A stretch of 64,000 nt of DNA from Variovorax paradoxus (GTDB lineage Bacteria > Pseudomonadota > Gammaproteobacteria > Burkholderiales > Burkholderiaceae_C). The position numbers were made by a program, and so were the translations under genes. The stretch spans positions 4,080,501 to 4,144,500 of the forward strand of contig NZ_JAUSXL010000002.1 of assembly GCF_030815975.1 (NCBI RefSeq), read 5' to 3'. The notes beneath the pieces were generated by a model. That model was not told the origin of the DNA. It ran no database searches and worked only from the letters and a program-made list of their open reading frames with translations. Position 1 is the stretch's first letter, and every line of letters begins with the position of its first letter. Positions 37,079-47,878 of the stretch are shown one piece after another.

Positions 37079-37298
37079 CGAAAACCTCCGTCTGGATGAG
37101 CAGCTGCAACGGCTTGGGGGCGTTCCACCGATGGCATGGCACCCGATGGTGAGCCAGGTCGCGGGACTTGGAGTCAAGCAAAGGCTGTGCCATTTCATCG
37201 GTGCACCGGATGCCCGACCCCGGCGAAGATCAGATTCACGAATCGCGCGAAATGCTTCACCATGCCCGCAGCGCAATCACTCGCTGGATGGAGACCGT

Positions 37299-38987
37299 AT
37301 GAACATGCCTCTCGAGAGCACCGTACCGGAGTTTCAGTCGGCCCTGGGCGACGGCACCGATACGCACAAGGTATTCAACCAGGCCGATCCTTGCGTCGGC
37401 CACAACGCGTTCACAGGCGATGTGGCGCTGCGAGACCTCGTGGCGCGCCATGCGGCCTGGAGCATGCCGAATGCGACGGCACTCGGCGCATTGGCAGGCA
37501 ACGAAGAGGTGCAGGAGCTCGCGCGGCTGGCCAACGAGCACAGCCCGCAGCTGCGAACGCACGACCGTTTCGGCAACCGCCTGGACTGGGTCGAGTTCCA
37601 CCCCGCCTGGCATCGACTGATGGCGCTGGGGTTCGCCCACGGCGTCCCCAGCCTTGCCTGGACAACCGATGAGCCGTCGGGACACCTTGCACGGGCGGTG
37701 TTGAGCTACCTGTGGAACCAGGTCGAGAACGGCACCGGCTGCCCCACGGGCATGGCATACGCGGCCTGCGCCGGCTTTGCGGGACGGCCGGAGTTTGCGA
37801 TGTGGCGGGAGAAGACGCTCTCCGGGCACTACGACCCACGCCGCCTTCCGCTGCCCCAAAAGACGGGCGCCGTGATCGGCTACGCCATGACCGAGAAGCA
37901 AGGCGGCTCCGACCTGCGCCAGACCCAGACCACGGCCACCTTCGCCGGCACCGAGAACGGCGCGAGCATCTACAGCGTGACGGGCCACAAGTGGTTCTTC
38001 TCGGTTCCCACCTCGGACGGCTTCTACACGCTGGCACGGACGACGTCCGGCGTGAGCTGCCTTTTCGTTCCGCGCTTCCTGCCCGACGGCAGCGCCAATC
38101 GCATTGCCGTGCAGCGCCTGAAAGACAAGTGCGGCAACCGTTCCAATGCGTCGAGCGAGGTCGAGTTCAACAGGACCTGGGCGATGCTGGTCGGCGAGGA
38201 GGGACGCGGCATCCGCGAGATCCTGTCGCACGCGCACCTGACGCGGCTGGACTTTGCCGTGGGCTCGGCGGGCCTGATGCGGCAGGCACTGACATTGGCG
38301 ATCCACCACGCATCCACGCGCGACGGCTTCGGGCGCCGGATGGCCGACCTGCCGATGCAGACCAATGTGCTGGCCGACCTGGCGCTGGAAAGCGAGGCCG
38401 CCATGTTGTCGGCGATGCGCGTCGCACGGGCGACCGACAGCATGGCGTCGAACGAATCGGAGCGGCTCTTTGCGCGCGTGGCGACGCCGGTGGTCAAGTA
38501 CTGGAACTGCCAGCGTGCGACGTATTTCGTCTACGAAGCACTGCAGGTCCACGGCGGGAACGGTTTCATCATGGAGAACCCCATCGCTCGGCTGTACCGC
38601 GAGGCGCCGCTCAATTCGATCTGGGAAGGCACGACGAACATGATGTGCATGGACGTGGTGCGCGCGCTCGGCCGCGAAAAGGGCGCGCTCGATGTGTTCC
38701 TCGATGAAATCGCCCCACCGCAAAATACCGACGCAGCGCATGTGAAGTTCATCGCCAGTCTGCGCGCCGATCTGTGCGGCGGTGCGATCGACGAGGGCAA
38801 TGCGCGCGCCGTCGTGACGCGCATGGCGCTGGCACTTCAGGCGAGCGAGATGTGCAGGCACAGTCCGGGCGCCATTGCGCAGCGCTTCGTGGCGTCGCGC
38901 CTGGGCGGTCAGCACGCCGGCGTCATGGGAACGCTGGGCACGGGGGCGGACTTGCGCGAGATCGTCGCGCGCGCGGACGTGACGTAG
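37299..38987 (+). CDS. AidB-like acyl-CoA dehydrogenase
   Basis: A 562-aa FAD enzyme of the AidB/long acyl-CoA dehydrogenase branch, larger than the usual 380-400 residues. It has the AidB-type N-terminal block RLDWVEFHPAWHRLMALGFAHG, the FAD-binding AMTEKQGGSDLRQTQTTA, GHKWFFSVPTSDGF, and a C-terminal QVHGGNGFIMENPIARLYREAPLNSIWEGT. AidB is linked to the alkylation response in E. coli but many homologues are plain dehydrogenases. A GGAGAC motif precedes the ATG. It stands alone next to the divergent AraC gene. Substrate unknown. Confidence 0.9.
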   Translation: MNMPLESTVPEFQSALGDGTDTHKVFNQADPCVGHNAFTGDVALRDLVARHAAWSMPNATALGALAGNEEVQELARLANEHSPQLRTHDRFGNRLDWVEFHPAWHRLMALGFAHGVPSLAWTTDEPSGHLARAVLSYLWNQVENGTGCPTGMAYAACAGFAGRPEFAMWREKTLSGHYDPRRLPLPQKTGAVIGYAMTEKQGGSDLRQTQTTATFAGTENGASIYSVTGHKWFFSVPTSDGFYTLARTTSGVSCLFVPRFLPDGSANRIAVQRLKDKCGNRSNASSEVEFNRTWAMLVGEEGRGIREILSHAHLTRLDFAVGSAGLMRQALTLAIHHASTRDGFGRRMADLPMQTNVLADLALESEAAMLSAMRVARATDSMASNESERLFARVATPVVKYWNCQRATYFVYEALQVHGGNGFIMENPIARLYREAPLNSIWEGTTNMMCMDVVRALGREKGALDVFLDEIAPPQNTDAAHVKFIASLRADLCGGAIDEGNARAVVTRMALALQASEMCRHSPGAIAQRFVASRLGGQHAGVMGTLGTGADLREIVARADVT

Positions 38988-39036
38988 GCCCGGCTGCGCG
39001 TGAAGCTCCTGCAGCGCACCACGCGCCGCGTGACGA

Positions 39037-40635
39037 TCACACCGGCTGGTACTGGAACAGCCAGGTTTCGGTCAGCGTCTGGTCGCCATTCTTCAGATAG
39101 AGCCGCATGTCGATGGGCTCGTTGCCCTCGGGCGTGAAGTCGAACTGCGCGCGCCAGTGGCCCGGCACGCCGTTGGGCACGGCCTCGGCAAAGACGTAGG
39201 AGAACTTGCCGCGCGGCGCCGTCAGCACCAGCTCGGGCTTCACGCCGAAGGGCACGGTGGTAAGCGGCTGCCCGACAAACTCCACCATGAACTTGCGCAC
39301 GCCCGGCGGGCGCGGCTGGCCCGGCTGTCCGCCGCGCCCGATGCGCGTGGCCACGCAGCGCGCGAGCGGCGAGGGAAAGGGTTCCTGGTCGGTCCAGTGC
39401 AGCCGGTACTGCAGGCTGTAGCTCGCGCCCGCCTTGGCATCGGCCTTGGGCACCCAGAAGGCGACGATGTTGTCGTGGATCTCGTCGTCGGTCGGGATCT
39501 CGATCAGCTGCACCGAGCCTTCGCCCCAATCGCCCAGTGGTTCGATCCAGAGGCTCGGGCGCTTCTCGTAGTTGACGCCGTCCTGGAAATTGTCGAAGAC
39601 GCGGTCGCGCTGCAGCAGCCCGAAGCCGCGCGGCCGGGCGTCCGCAAAGGCCGAGGCGCGCGTCTGCACAGGGTTGTTGAGCGGGCGCCAGATGCGCTCG
39701 CCCGCGCCGTTCCAGATGGCCAGTCCGTCGGAGTCGTGCACCTCGGGGCGCCAGTCAATGGCGGTGGGCTTGATGGTTTCCGAGTACCAGTACATCGAGG
39801 TGAGCGGCACCAGGCCCAGGCGCGACACGTCGCGGCGCAGGAACAGGCGCGAGTCGATGTCCATGATCACGGCCTTGCCGCGCTGCATCACGAACTTGAA
39901 CACGCCCGTGACGCTCGGCCCTTCGAGCAGTGCGTAGACCGTCATCGAGGTGGTGTTGTTCGCGGCCGGCGTTTCGAAATAGAAGCGCGTGAAGGTCGGG
40001 AACTCTTCGGGCTTGTCGGGTACCGCCACGTCGAGCGCAAGGCCGCGGGCCGACAGGCCGTACTGGTAGAGCTCGCCGATCGCGCGGAAGTAGGAGGCGC
40101 CCAGGAACGCGACCCAGTCGTTCTTCTGCCAGTCGAGCTTGCTCTGGTCGCCCAGGCGGCTTTCCTGCAGGCGAAAGCCCGCAAAGCCCGCGCCAGCCGG
40201 CAGCGCGCGCGCCGGGCTGTCGGGCGGCATCGAGAAGTACGAAGGGCTGTAGAGCACCTCGCGCGCGAAGGCATCGCCATCGGAGTTTTCGAGCACGTGC
40301 ATGCGCACCGGCGTCTGGAAGAAGCGGCCGAGGTGAAAGAAGGTGACCGGAAACGCGCCCGGGCCGTCGCGGAAGAGCGCATTGGCCGGGTCGAACTTGA
40401 TCTTGCCGTGCGCGTCGTAGTCGATCTTCTCGAGCACCTCCGGTGCGAGCGGCGTGGCGGCGGCATAGGGCTGCCCGGCCAGGCGCCTGGCCTGCGCCAC
40501 GAGGCGGTCGAACGAGAAGGGCGAAGGCTGGCTCAGCTTCAGGCCGTTGGCGGCCAATGCCTCTTCGGGCAGTCCAAGGGCGGCGAGTGCGGCGGCGGCA
40601 CCACCTGCGGCAAGGAAGGATCGGCGATCAAGCAT
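39037..40635 (-). CDS. opgD: Glucan biosynthesis protein D, Tat-exported
   Basis: OpgD (MdoD) is a periplasmic protein of osmoregulated periplasmic glucan synthesis that adjusts backbone structure. The 532-aa product starts with a twin-arginine signal (MLDRRSFLAAGGAAAALAALG). It has the OpgG/OpgD blocks FDRLVAQARRLAGQPY, FFHLGRFFQTPVRMHVL, YFRAIGELYQYGLSARGLALD and NFQDGVNYEKRPSLWIEPLGDWG. I used the ATG at 40635 because the Tat motif starts there; the frame is open upstream. No opgH glucosyltransferase is in the window. Confidence 0.95.
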   Translation of the reverse strand: MLDRRSFLAAGGAAAALAALGLPEEALAANGLKLSQPSPFSFDRLVAQARRLAGQPYAAATPLAPEVLEKIDYDAHGKIKFDPANALFRDGPGAFPVTFFHLGRFFQTPVRMHVLENSDGDAFAREVLYSPSYFSMPPDSPARALPAGAGFAGFRLQESRLGDQSKLDWQKNDWVAFLGASYFRAIGELYQYGLSARGLALDVAVPDKPEEFPTFTRFYFETPAANNTTSMTVYALLEGPSVTGVFKFVMQRGKAVIMDIDSRLFLRRDVSRLGLVPLTSMYWYSETIKPTAIDWRPEVHDSDGLAIWNGAGERIWRPLNNPVQTRASAFADARPRGFGLLQRDRVFDNFQDGVNYEKRPSLWIEPLGDWGEGSVQLIEIPTDDEIHDNIVAFWVPKADAKAGASYSLQYRLHWTDQEPFPSPLARCVATRIGRGGQPGQPRPPGVRKFMVEFVGQPLTTVPFGVKPELVLTAPRGKFSYVFAEAVPNGVPGHWRAQFDFTPEGNEPIDMRLYLKNGDQTLTETWLFQYQPV

Positions 40636-40842
40636 GTGTTTCTTGAGGGTTGCGAGTCTGGGGGGAAAGCGGCGCGGCCGGCGGCTGGTGCCGGTCGGCT
40701 TCGGAAAAACAATCCTAATGCAGCCGGAGTCGGGTTCTCCGCGCACAAGAGCGGCGAGCATGCCGCGGCAGCGCGGCTTCCTGCGTCAGCCAAGCTGCGC
40801 AGCGCGGGCCGGACAAGGCCGGGACCTGAGAAATTTGTGCGT

Positions 40843-41688
40843 TTATGTATCGGCGCTGTCGGCCACGCCCAGCGCGTAGACGGCATAGAGCGGTACACCG
40901 AGCAGCATCAGCATCAGCGGCGCGAACAGGGCGTAGGGCAGGCCGATGCCTTCGAGCACCCGGTAGGTGGCATCGAGGCGCAGTCGCGGATGGGCTTGCG
41001 TCAGCTCGGCGGCCTTGCGCAGGCCCCAATGGAACTCCGCGCCGGTGGCCCGCACCGACGGATGCTGCGCGGCGCGGCCCACGGCCAGCCAGCACATCGC
41101 ATCGAAGGCCAGCACCGAGCCTGCGGGGGCGCGCTCGCCGAAGGTCGCGAGCACGGCCTGCACCTGTGGCGGCTGGAGGTACATCAGCACGCCTTCGGTA
41201 AAGAGAAAGACCGGCCGCCCCTGGCGCTTGCGCGGCAGGTCGAGCTGCTCCCACCAATGGGCCGATGTGAGGTCGAGCGCGCGCGCATCGTGGCGCGTAT
41301 TGGTTTCGGGAATGAGCTCGCGGCGCAGCGCGAGCACCTCGGGCAGGTCGGCGTCGGTCATGCGGCACTTTCCGTCGTCGAGCCACTGGTAGTAGTGGCT
41401 CAGCCCGCAGCCCATGTTCACCACGCGCGCGCCCGGATGCTGCTCGAGGAACTCCTGCGCGAGGCTGCGGAAGCGGCGCGTGCGGCTCAGGATGCCGTAG
41501 ATGGTGGCCCGGTCTTCGGGGAGGGCCTGCCCGTCGTCGCGGATCTTTTCGAGGATCGATGCGGCGTAGGCGTCCCGCACGGCCATCTGTGGAAACATCG
41601 CGTCGCCCGAGGCACGCGCGGCAAGGGGAATCCGCAAGGTGGAAGGCACGGGCGACAGGCTTCGCGCGGGCCTCTTGCTTGTTGTCAT
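40843..41688 (-). CDS. Class I SAM methyltransferase, leucine carboxyl methyltransferase (PPM1)-like
   Basis: A 281-aa methyltransferase of the PPM1/LCMT family often encoded beside polyketide or secondary-metabolite genes and in environmental bacteria. It shows VVNMGCGLSHYYQWLDDG (family N/xGCGLDTR-like SAM site) near residue 86, TDADLPEVLALRREL, and the FLFTEGVLMYLQPPQVQAVL block. The C-terminus is hydrophobic (LPYALFAPLMLMLLGVPLYAVYALG). The start at 41688 has no clear ribosome site. It is not obviously coupled to its neighbours. The acceptor is unknown. Confidence 0.82.
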   Translation of the reverse strand: MTTSKRPARSLSPVPSTLRIPLAARASGDAMFPQMAVRDAYAASILEKIRDDGQALPEDRATIYGILSRTRRFRSLAQEFLEQHPGARVVNMGCGLSHYYQWLDDGKCRMTDADLPEVLALRRELIPETNTRHDARALDLTSAHWWEQLDLPRKRQGRPVFLFTEGVLMYLQPPQVQAVLATFGERAPAGSVLAFDAMCWLAVGRAAQHPSVRATGAEFHWGLRKAAELTQAHPRLRLDATYRVLEGIGLPYALFAPLMLMLLGVPLYAVYALGVADSADT

Positions 41689-41802
41689 GGGCGCTGGCAC
41701 AGGGTCATGCGCAAGTCTGGCCGCTCCCGCGCCAAGGGGCAAGTCAGCTTTTCGTTCGTGCCGCTCCCATGTCCGGCGGCTCTTCTCGCCGCCGGCAAAA
41801 CG

Positions 41803-43311
<1,509 letters not shown>

Positions 43312-43388
43312 GGATACCGCCAAGAGTGGAGTGATGCGACAGTCTAGGAAAGGGAAGAGCGCCTGCCTAGACGCTAAAGTTGAACTGT

Positions 43389-43408
43389 TTGTTCGCTATA
43401 GTGAACAA
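43389..43408. promoter_or_regulatory. Palindromic LysR-type operator between mmsA and lysR
   Basis: TTGTTC and GAACAA form perfect 6-bp arms around an 8-base spacer (gctatagt) eight bases before the LysR ATG at 43416 and 78 bp from the mmsA start. LysR proteins bind such T-N11-A palindromes, so this is a likely autoregulatory and mmsA-control site. Confidence 0.65.
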
Positions 43409-43415
43409 TCCCACC

Positions 43416-44369
43416 ATGGATCTGCAAAAAGCCGAATCGCTCTGGATGCACCTGCACTGGCTGATCGTGCTCGGCCAGCAGGGCAGCTATACCGCCGCCG
43501 CGGCGCGCCTGGGCGTGAGCAAGGCGGCCATGAGCCAGCGCATCGCCGAGTTGGAGCGGGCCGTGGGCGTCACGCTCGTGCGGCGCACCACCCGCAGCAT
43601 GCGGCTGACCGAGGCCGGGCAGCAGCTGGTCGACCAGACGCGCGAGCCCTTCGAGCAGATCGCCCACAGCTTCCTGGAGGCGCGGGACCATGCGGGCGAA
43701 CCGCGCGGCCTGGTGCGGGTGACCGCGCCGGTGGCGCTGGGGCGGCAGCAGTTGCTGCCCAGGCTCGCCGACTTTCTCCTGGCGCATCCGTCGATCCGCG
43801 TCGAAATGGAGCTTTCCGACCGGCTGAGCTCCCTGGCCACGGAAGGCTTCGACCTGGCGGTGCGGCATGCGGCATCGCCGCCCGATACGCACGTGGCCTG
43901 GCGGCTGTGCGACACGCGCTCGGTGCTGGTGGCGAGCCGTGCCTATCTGCGCCGCCGGGGAACGCCGCTGGCGCCGCCCGCGCTGACGGAGCACGACTGC
44001 CTGCACTATCCGCGCGGGCAGGAAACCAACGTGTGGTCGTTCGAGCGGCGCGGCGGCCGCGCGCGCCAGGCCGAGCGCGTGACCGTGCCCATCGGCGGCC
44101 CGCTGGCGGCCAACAACAGCGAGGCACTGCGCGACGCCGCCCAGGCGGGGCTCGGCATTGCGCTCCTGCCCGACTTCAGCGCGCAATCGGGTCTGCAGGC
44201 GGGCAAGCTGGTCGAGGTGCTGCCCGACTGGCAGCCCACGGGCGCCTTCGCCGACCAGATCTACGCCATACGGCCTTACTCGCTGCACATACCGCGCGCG
44301 GTCAACTTGTTCGTGAGCCATCTGCGCGAAACGCTCAAGGCGGGATTCGAGCTGCCCAAGGCTGTCTGA
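43416..44369 (+). CDS. LysR-family regulator, divergent from mmsA
   Basis: A 317-aa regulator. The N-terminal helix-turn-helix is WLIVLGQQGSYTAAAARLGVSKAAMSQRIAELERAVGVTL, followed by TTRSMRLTEAG typical of the AaeR/DsdC-like LysR branch. The effector domain has LAVRHAASPPDTHVAWRL. The start MDLQKAE follows the operator-like palindrome closely and has no ribosome site. Divergent arrangement makes mmsA the likely target. Confidence 0.92.
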   Translation: MDLQKAESLWMHLHWLIVLGQQGSYTAAAARLGVSKAAMSQRIAELERAVGVTLVRRTTRSMRLTEAGQQLVDQTREPFEQIAHSFLEARDHAGEPRGLVRVTAPVALGRQQLLPRLADFLLAHPSIRVEMELSDRLSSLATEGFDLAVRHAASPPDTHVAWRLCDTRSVLVASRAYLRRRGTPLAPPALTEHDCLHYPRGQETNVWSFERRGGRARQAERVTVPIGGPLAANNSEALRDAAQAGLGIALLPDFSAQSGLQAGKLVEVLPDWQPTGAFADQIYAIRPYSLHIPRAVNLFVSHLRETLKAGFELPKAV

Positions 44370-44396
44370 CCGCAGGCGGAGCCCAGCCGCAGCTCG

Positions 44397-44669
44397 CTAT
44401 GTTGACTTGTTCTTCTTCGCGGGCTTGTCCAGCTCCTTGAAGAACTCCGAAGGCTGAATGTCCAGCGCCCTGATGATCTTCAGGATGTTGACCAGGGCGA
44501 GGTTATGTTCGCCGCGCTCGATGCCGCCCATGTAGCTGCGGTCTATGCCGCATGCATCGCCGAAGGCTTCCTGCGAATAGCCGAGCTCCTTGCGCCGACG
44601 GCGAACAGCCTCCCCGAAAAGCACCAGTTCAGGTGTTTTTTGCTTTTCAGGGGGCAGAGGTTTGGCCAT
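44397..44669 (-). CDS. XRE-family transcriptional regulator, 90 aa
   Basis: A small helix-turn-helix protein. Residues 18-75 form the XRE domain ([39 protein letters not shown]). The last 20 residues are Lys-rich and hydrophilic. The plain ATG at 44669 is preceded by weak ribosome-site signals. It is convergent with the LysR gene (27 bp) and divergent from the next unknown gene. No partner toxin is adjacent, so it may be an orphan regulator from a mobile element. Confidence 0.88.
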   Translation of the reverse strand: MAKPLPPEKQKTPELVLFGEAVRRRRKELGYSQEAFGDACGIDRSYMGGIERGEHNLALVNILKIIRALDIQPSEFFKELDKPAKKNKST

Positions 44670-44930
44670 GCATGGATGGTCTATTCCTCATGCATAAACC
44701 TCCACGGAATAAGATTTCACGGGATATGGTTTCCTTTCGGCTACGATCATTCCGCGCAAGACTGGAGGCCAGCCTGCGCGATATCTAAAAAAAGATCAGG
44801 GAAGGCTCGAAATGAAGTGCAGGATTTTTTTCTTGGGCGCGGTCCGTGCCCACACCCTCTACCCCAACCGTATCGGCGTGTCCAAAGTGCCCATAGCGGG
44901 CAAGCAGATGGCGAACTGAGGCGTCCTGTC
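44670..44930. other. Intergenic region, no gene recognised
   Basis: The 261 bases between the XRE gene and the hypothetical gene have lower GC than the surroundings. They probably contain both promoters. Reading frames that cross this stretch have no family resemblance and no ribosome site, so I treat it as non-coding. Confidence 0.45.
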
Positions 44931-45620
44931 ATGAAACGGATTCAAGGCAGGCCCAAGCGGCTCTCCTGCTTCTCTCCAGATTCGCCCTTCGACAGGACTT
45001 TCATGGAGTGCAAGACCTTGGCGCAGCTGGCTGACTGGCATGACCGTGGCACGGCGTCCGGTCGCCGGATGTCGTCAGAAGAGTTCGATTTTCTTGTCGA
45101 GCATGTTTCAGGCCTAAGGGCCACGGAAAAGATGGCGCGGAGCGAGTTCGCCGCGATGAGGAAAGCTGAACGGTTTGTCAAATTCTTCTATGGTCAAGAC
45201 CATCTCGACTTCGGCGAAATTCGTGCAAGGCAGATCACGATCGAAGGGGCTCGATTCGACGAGGTACCGCGCCATAGCGTGTGGACGCTCGGGTCCGCGC
45301 TTTGGTGTTTGCGAGTGCCGATGGAGAGTACCGCGACTGCGTCGAGCCGCGCGCTGAAGCTCATGGAGCAGGGCGGGAAACTGATACGCAGCAACTTCAG
45401 GAGAGCCGAGCACGCAGAGCCGCTGATTTCCGCATTTGCACAAGGCGTCGTGCTGGGGTTCTACCGGCTGGCGAAGATCGATATCTCCACGGCGTTCGAC
45501 GGGGCGATCTTCTGGCGGCCTTGCGAGCTGTCCAGCATCTACCAGGTAGGCATCGACCGTGGCCAGCGAATTCGCGCCCAGGATGGTCGAAACGGGAGCC
45601 GGTTTCGGGCAATGGTGTAG
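44931..45620 (+). CDS. Hypothetical protein, 229 aa
   Basis: I do not recognise this protein. It starts MKRIQGRPKRLSCF with GAGG about nine bases upstream. It is soluble-looking, with charged helical stretches (MSSEEFDFLVEHVSGL, KMARSEFAAMRKAERFVKFFY) and no signal peptide or membrane segment. The C-terminal part (ISAFAQGVVLGFYRLAKIDISTAFDGAIFW) is more hydrophobic. Base composition is lower in GC than the neighbours, and the third codon positions are less biased, which suggests acquisition. It lies between an XRE regulator and a LysR gene. Confidence 0.6.
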   Translation: MKRIQGRPKRLSCFSPDSPFDRTFMECKTLAQLADWHDRGTASGRRMSSEEFDFLVEHVSGLRATEKMARSEFAAMRKAERFVKFFYGQDHLDFGEIRARQITIEGARFDEVPRHSVWTLGSALWCLRVPMESTATASSRALKLMEQGGKLIRSNFRRAEHAEPLISAFAQGVVLGFYRLAKIDISTAFDGAIFWRPCELSSIYQVGIDRGQRIRAQDGRNGSRFRAMV

Positions 45621-45677
45621 CCCGTCTCGTGAATCAATCGGTTGACGACGATGGTCTTCCGGCCGCGCTTTCAGATT

Positions 45678-46589
45678 TCAGGTGGACGACGCCATCAACT
45701 GCCCGACCAGCAGCTGCGCCGCCGGCGACAAGGTCTCGCCGGTCTTGGTGGCCATCAGCAGCCGGCGCACGGCCCAGGCGTCCTTGAGCCGCACCACCTT
45801 GAGGCCGAGCGCGCTCACCTGCGCCTTGCAGGCCGCGAGCGGCACCACGCCGATGCCGAGGTTGGCCGCGATCATGTGGCACATCGCATCGAAGCTGCGC
45901 ACCTGCACGCGCAGGCGCATCGGAATGCCGGCCTGCTCGGCCGCGCGCGAGGTGAGCTCGAGCAGCGAGCTGCTGCGGTTCAGGCCCACGAACTCGTGCG
46001 CGAGGCAGGCTTTGAAATCGGTCCGGCGAGTGCGCGCGAGCGGATGCTGCCGGGCGCACAGAACCACCAGCTCGTCGGTCTGGAACGGCGCCACGTCGAG
46101 GCCGTAGGCCGGCGTGTTCTCGGCGAACACGCCCACATCGGCCAGGCCGTCGACCAGCGCGCGCACGATGTCGCCGCTCAGCTGCTCCTCGACTTCGACG
46201 CGGATGTCCGGGTGCTGGCCCAGAAAGGTGGCCAGCGTGGCCGGCAGGAATTCGGTGAGCGCCGACATGTTGGCCCACAGCCGCACATGGCCGCGCACCC
46301 CGCTCGAGTAGTCGCCAAGCTCGTTGCTGAACTGCTCGAAGCCCTGGAACAGCCGCATCGCATGCTGCATGGCCACGTGGCCGGCAGGCGTGAGCGCAAT
46401 GCCTTGCGAGCTGCGTTCCAGCAGCTTCGACCCTGTGGCGGCCTCGAAGTCCGAAAGCCGCCGGCTGGCCGCCGAGAGCGCCAGGTGGCAGGCTTCCGCG
46501 CCCTTGGTGATGCTGCCCGACCGGGCCACGGCGCAGAACAGGCGCAGCGTGACGAAGTCGACGCGGGCGGGGTTGATGGGGACGGCCAT
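45678..46589 (-). CDS. LysR-family regulator of the CaiB-HMGL operon
   Basis: A 303-aa LysR protein. The DNA-binding region reads TLRLFCAVARSGSITKGAEACHLALSAASRRLSDFEAATG, and the effector domain includes HPDIRVEVEEQLSGDIVRALVDGLADVGVFAE. It is divergent from the CaiB gene with 113 bp between the starts, containing an inverted repeat at 46607-46625. That makes it the likely regulator of the CaiB-lyase-VOC-Bug operon, with an organic acid or CoA-derived effector. Confidence 0.93.
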   Translation of the reverse strand: MAVPINPARVDFVTLRLFCAVARSGSITKGAEACHLALSAASRRLSDFEAATGSKLLERSSQGIALTPAGHVAMQHAMRLFQGFEQFSNELGDYSSGVRGHVRLWANMSALTEFLPATLATFLGQHPDIRVEVEEQLSGDIVRALVDGLADVGVFAENTPAYGLDVAPFQTDELVVLCARQHPLARTRRTDFKACLAHEFVGLNRSSSLLELTSRAAEQAGIPMRLRVQVRSFDAMCHMIAANLGIGVVPLAACKAQVSALGLKVVRLKDAWAVRRLLMATKTGETLSPAAQLLVGQLMASST

Positions 46590-46606
46590 CCGTCCATTCT
46601 AGAAAG

Positions 46607-46625
46607 CCTTCGCGTTTTGCGAAGG
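46607..46625. promoter_or_regulatory. Inverted repeat, probable LysR operator
   Basis: CCTTCGC and GCGAAGG form perfect 7-bp arms around a 5-base GTTTT spacer in the gap between the divergent LysR and CaiB genes. The inner TTCGC-N5-GCGAA fits a T-N11-A LysR box. There is no T-run after it, so a terminator is unlikely. Confidence 0.6.
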
Positions 46626-46702
46626 GCTGCTGCCATCAAAGCAATTCCGTTGGCCGCGATCTGTTCCTAGAGTGGAGGCATTCCCACAGGAGACATTCAG
46701 AT

Positions 46703-47878
46703 ATGAACGCACTCGAAGGCCTCAAGGTGCTGGAGCTCGGCCAGCTCATTGCCGGCCCGTTCGCGGGCAAGACGCTCGCCGAATTCGGCGCCGACGTGAT
46801 CAAGGTCGAGCCCGCCGGCGTCGGCGATCCGCTGCGCAAGTGGCGGCTGCTGCGCGAAGGCACTTCGGTGTGGTGGGAGGTGCAGTCGCGCAACAAGCGC
46901 TCGGTGTGCCTGGACCTGCGCAGCGCCGAAGGCCAGCAGGCCGTGCGCGCCCTGGCGCTCGAGGCCGACGTGCTGATCGAGAACTTCAAGCCCGGCACGC
47001 TCGAAGGCTGGGGTCTGGGCTGGGAGCAGCTGCATGCGCTCAACCCGCGGCTCATCATGCTGCGCATCTCGGGCTACGGGCAGACTGGCCCGTATCGCGA
47101 CAAGCCGGGCTTCGGCGTGCTCGGCGAATCGATGGGCGGGCTGCGCTACCTGAGCGGCGAGCCGGGCCGCGTGCCGGTGCGCGTGGGCGTCTCGCTCGGC
47201 GACACGCTGGCGGCGCTGCATGGCGTGATCGGCGTGCTCACGGCGCTGCACCACCGCACGGCCCATGGCGGCGAGGGGCAGTTCATCGACGTGGCGCTCT
47301 ATGAGTCGGTCTTCAACGTGATGGAAAGCCTGCTGCCCGAATACGACGCTTTCGGCGCGGTGCGCGAGCGCGCCGGCAGCGCTTTGCCGGGCATTGCGCC
47401 GACCAATGCCTACAAGTGCAGCGACGGCCACTACGTGCTCGTGGCGGGCAACGGCGACAGCATCTTCCGCCGGCTGATGCGCGCCATCGGCCGCACGGAC
47501 CTGGAGAACGATCCGCAGCTCGTGCACAACGACGGCCGCGTGCAGCGGGTGGAAGAGATCGACGCCGCCATCGAGGCCTGGACGCTGCAGCGCAGCCGCG
47601 ACGAGGTGCTGGCAGTGTTCGATGCAGCCGGCGTGCCGGTCGGGCGCATCTACACGGTGGCCGACATCGCCACCGATCCGCAGTACCTGGCGCGCCAGAT
47701 GATCGTCGAGGCGACCACCGCCGACGGTGACATGCTCAAGGTGCCGGGCGTGGTGCCCAAGCTCAGCGCCACGCCGGGGCGCATCGCGCATCCCGCGCCG
47801 CAGCTCGGCGAACACACCGGCGACTTGCGGGGCACGGGCTGGCCGGCGCGCCGCAGCGAGGAAAGCGAGGCCGTATGA
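46703..47878 (+). CDS. CaiB/BaiF-family CoA-transferase
   Basis: A 391-aa class III CoA-transferase that moves CoA between carboxylic acids through an Asp-bound intermediate. Blocks seen: LKVLELGQLIAGPFAGKTLAEFGADVIKVE at the N-terminus, NKRSVCLDLRSAEGQQ, ENFKPGTLEGWGLG, RISGYGQTGPYRDKPGFG, and the catalytic Asp in VGVSLGDTLAALHG. The start is 25 bases after a GGAG-type site. The stop overlaps the lyase start (ATGA). With the lyase it probably activates and cleaves a branched hydroxy-acid such as 3-hydroxy-3-methylglutarate or citramalate. Confidence 0.94.
   Translation: MNALEGLKVLELGQLIAGPFAGKTLAEFGADVIKVEPAGVGDPLRKWRLLREGTSVWWEVQSRNKRSVCLDLRSAEGQQAVRALALEADVLIENFKPGTLEGWGLGWEQLHALNPRLIMLRISGYGQTGPYRDKPGFGVLGESMGGLRYLSGEPGRVPVRVGVSLGDTLAALHGVIGVLTALHHRTAHGGEGQFIDVALYESVFNVMESLLPEYDAFGAVRERAGSALPGIAPTNAYKCSDGHYVLVAGNGDSIFRRLMRAIGRTDLENDPQLVHNDGRVQRVEEIDAAIEAWTLQRSRDEVLAVFDAAGVPVGRIYTVADIATDPQYLARQMIVEATTADGDMLKVPGVVPKLSATPGRIAHPAPQLGEHTGDLRGTGWPARRSEESEAV

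Noticed and set aside
46607..46625. Terminator for the LysR gene
   Set aside because: The inverted repeat lies upstream of both divergent starts and has no T-run, so an operator is more likely.
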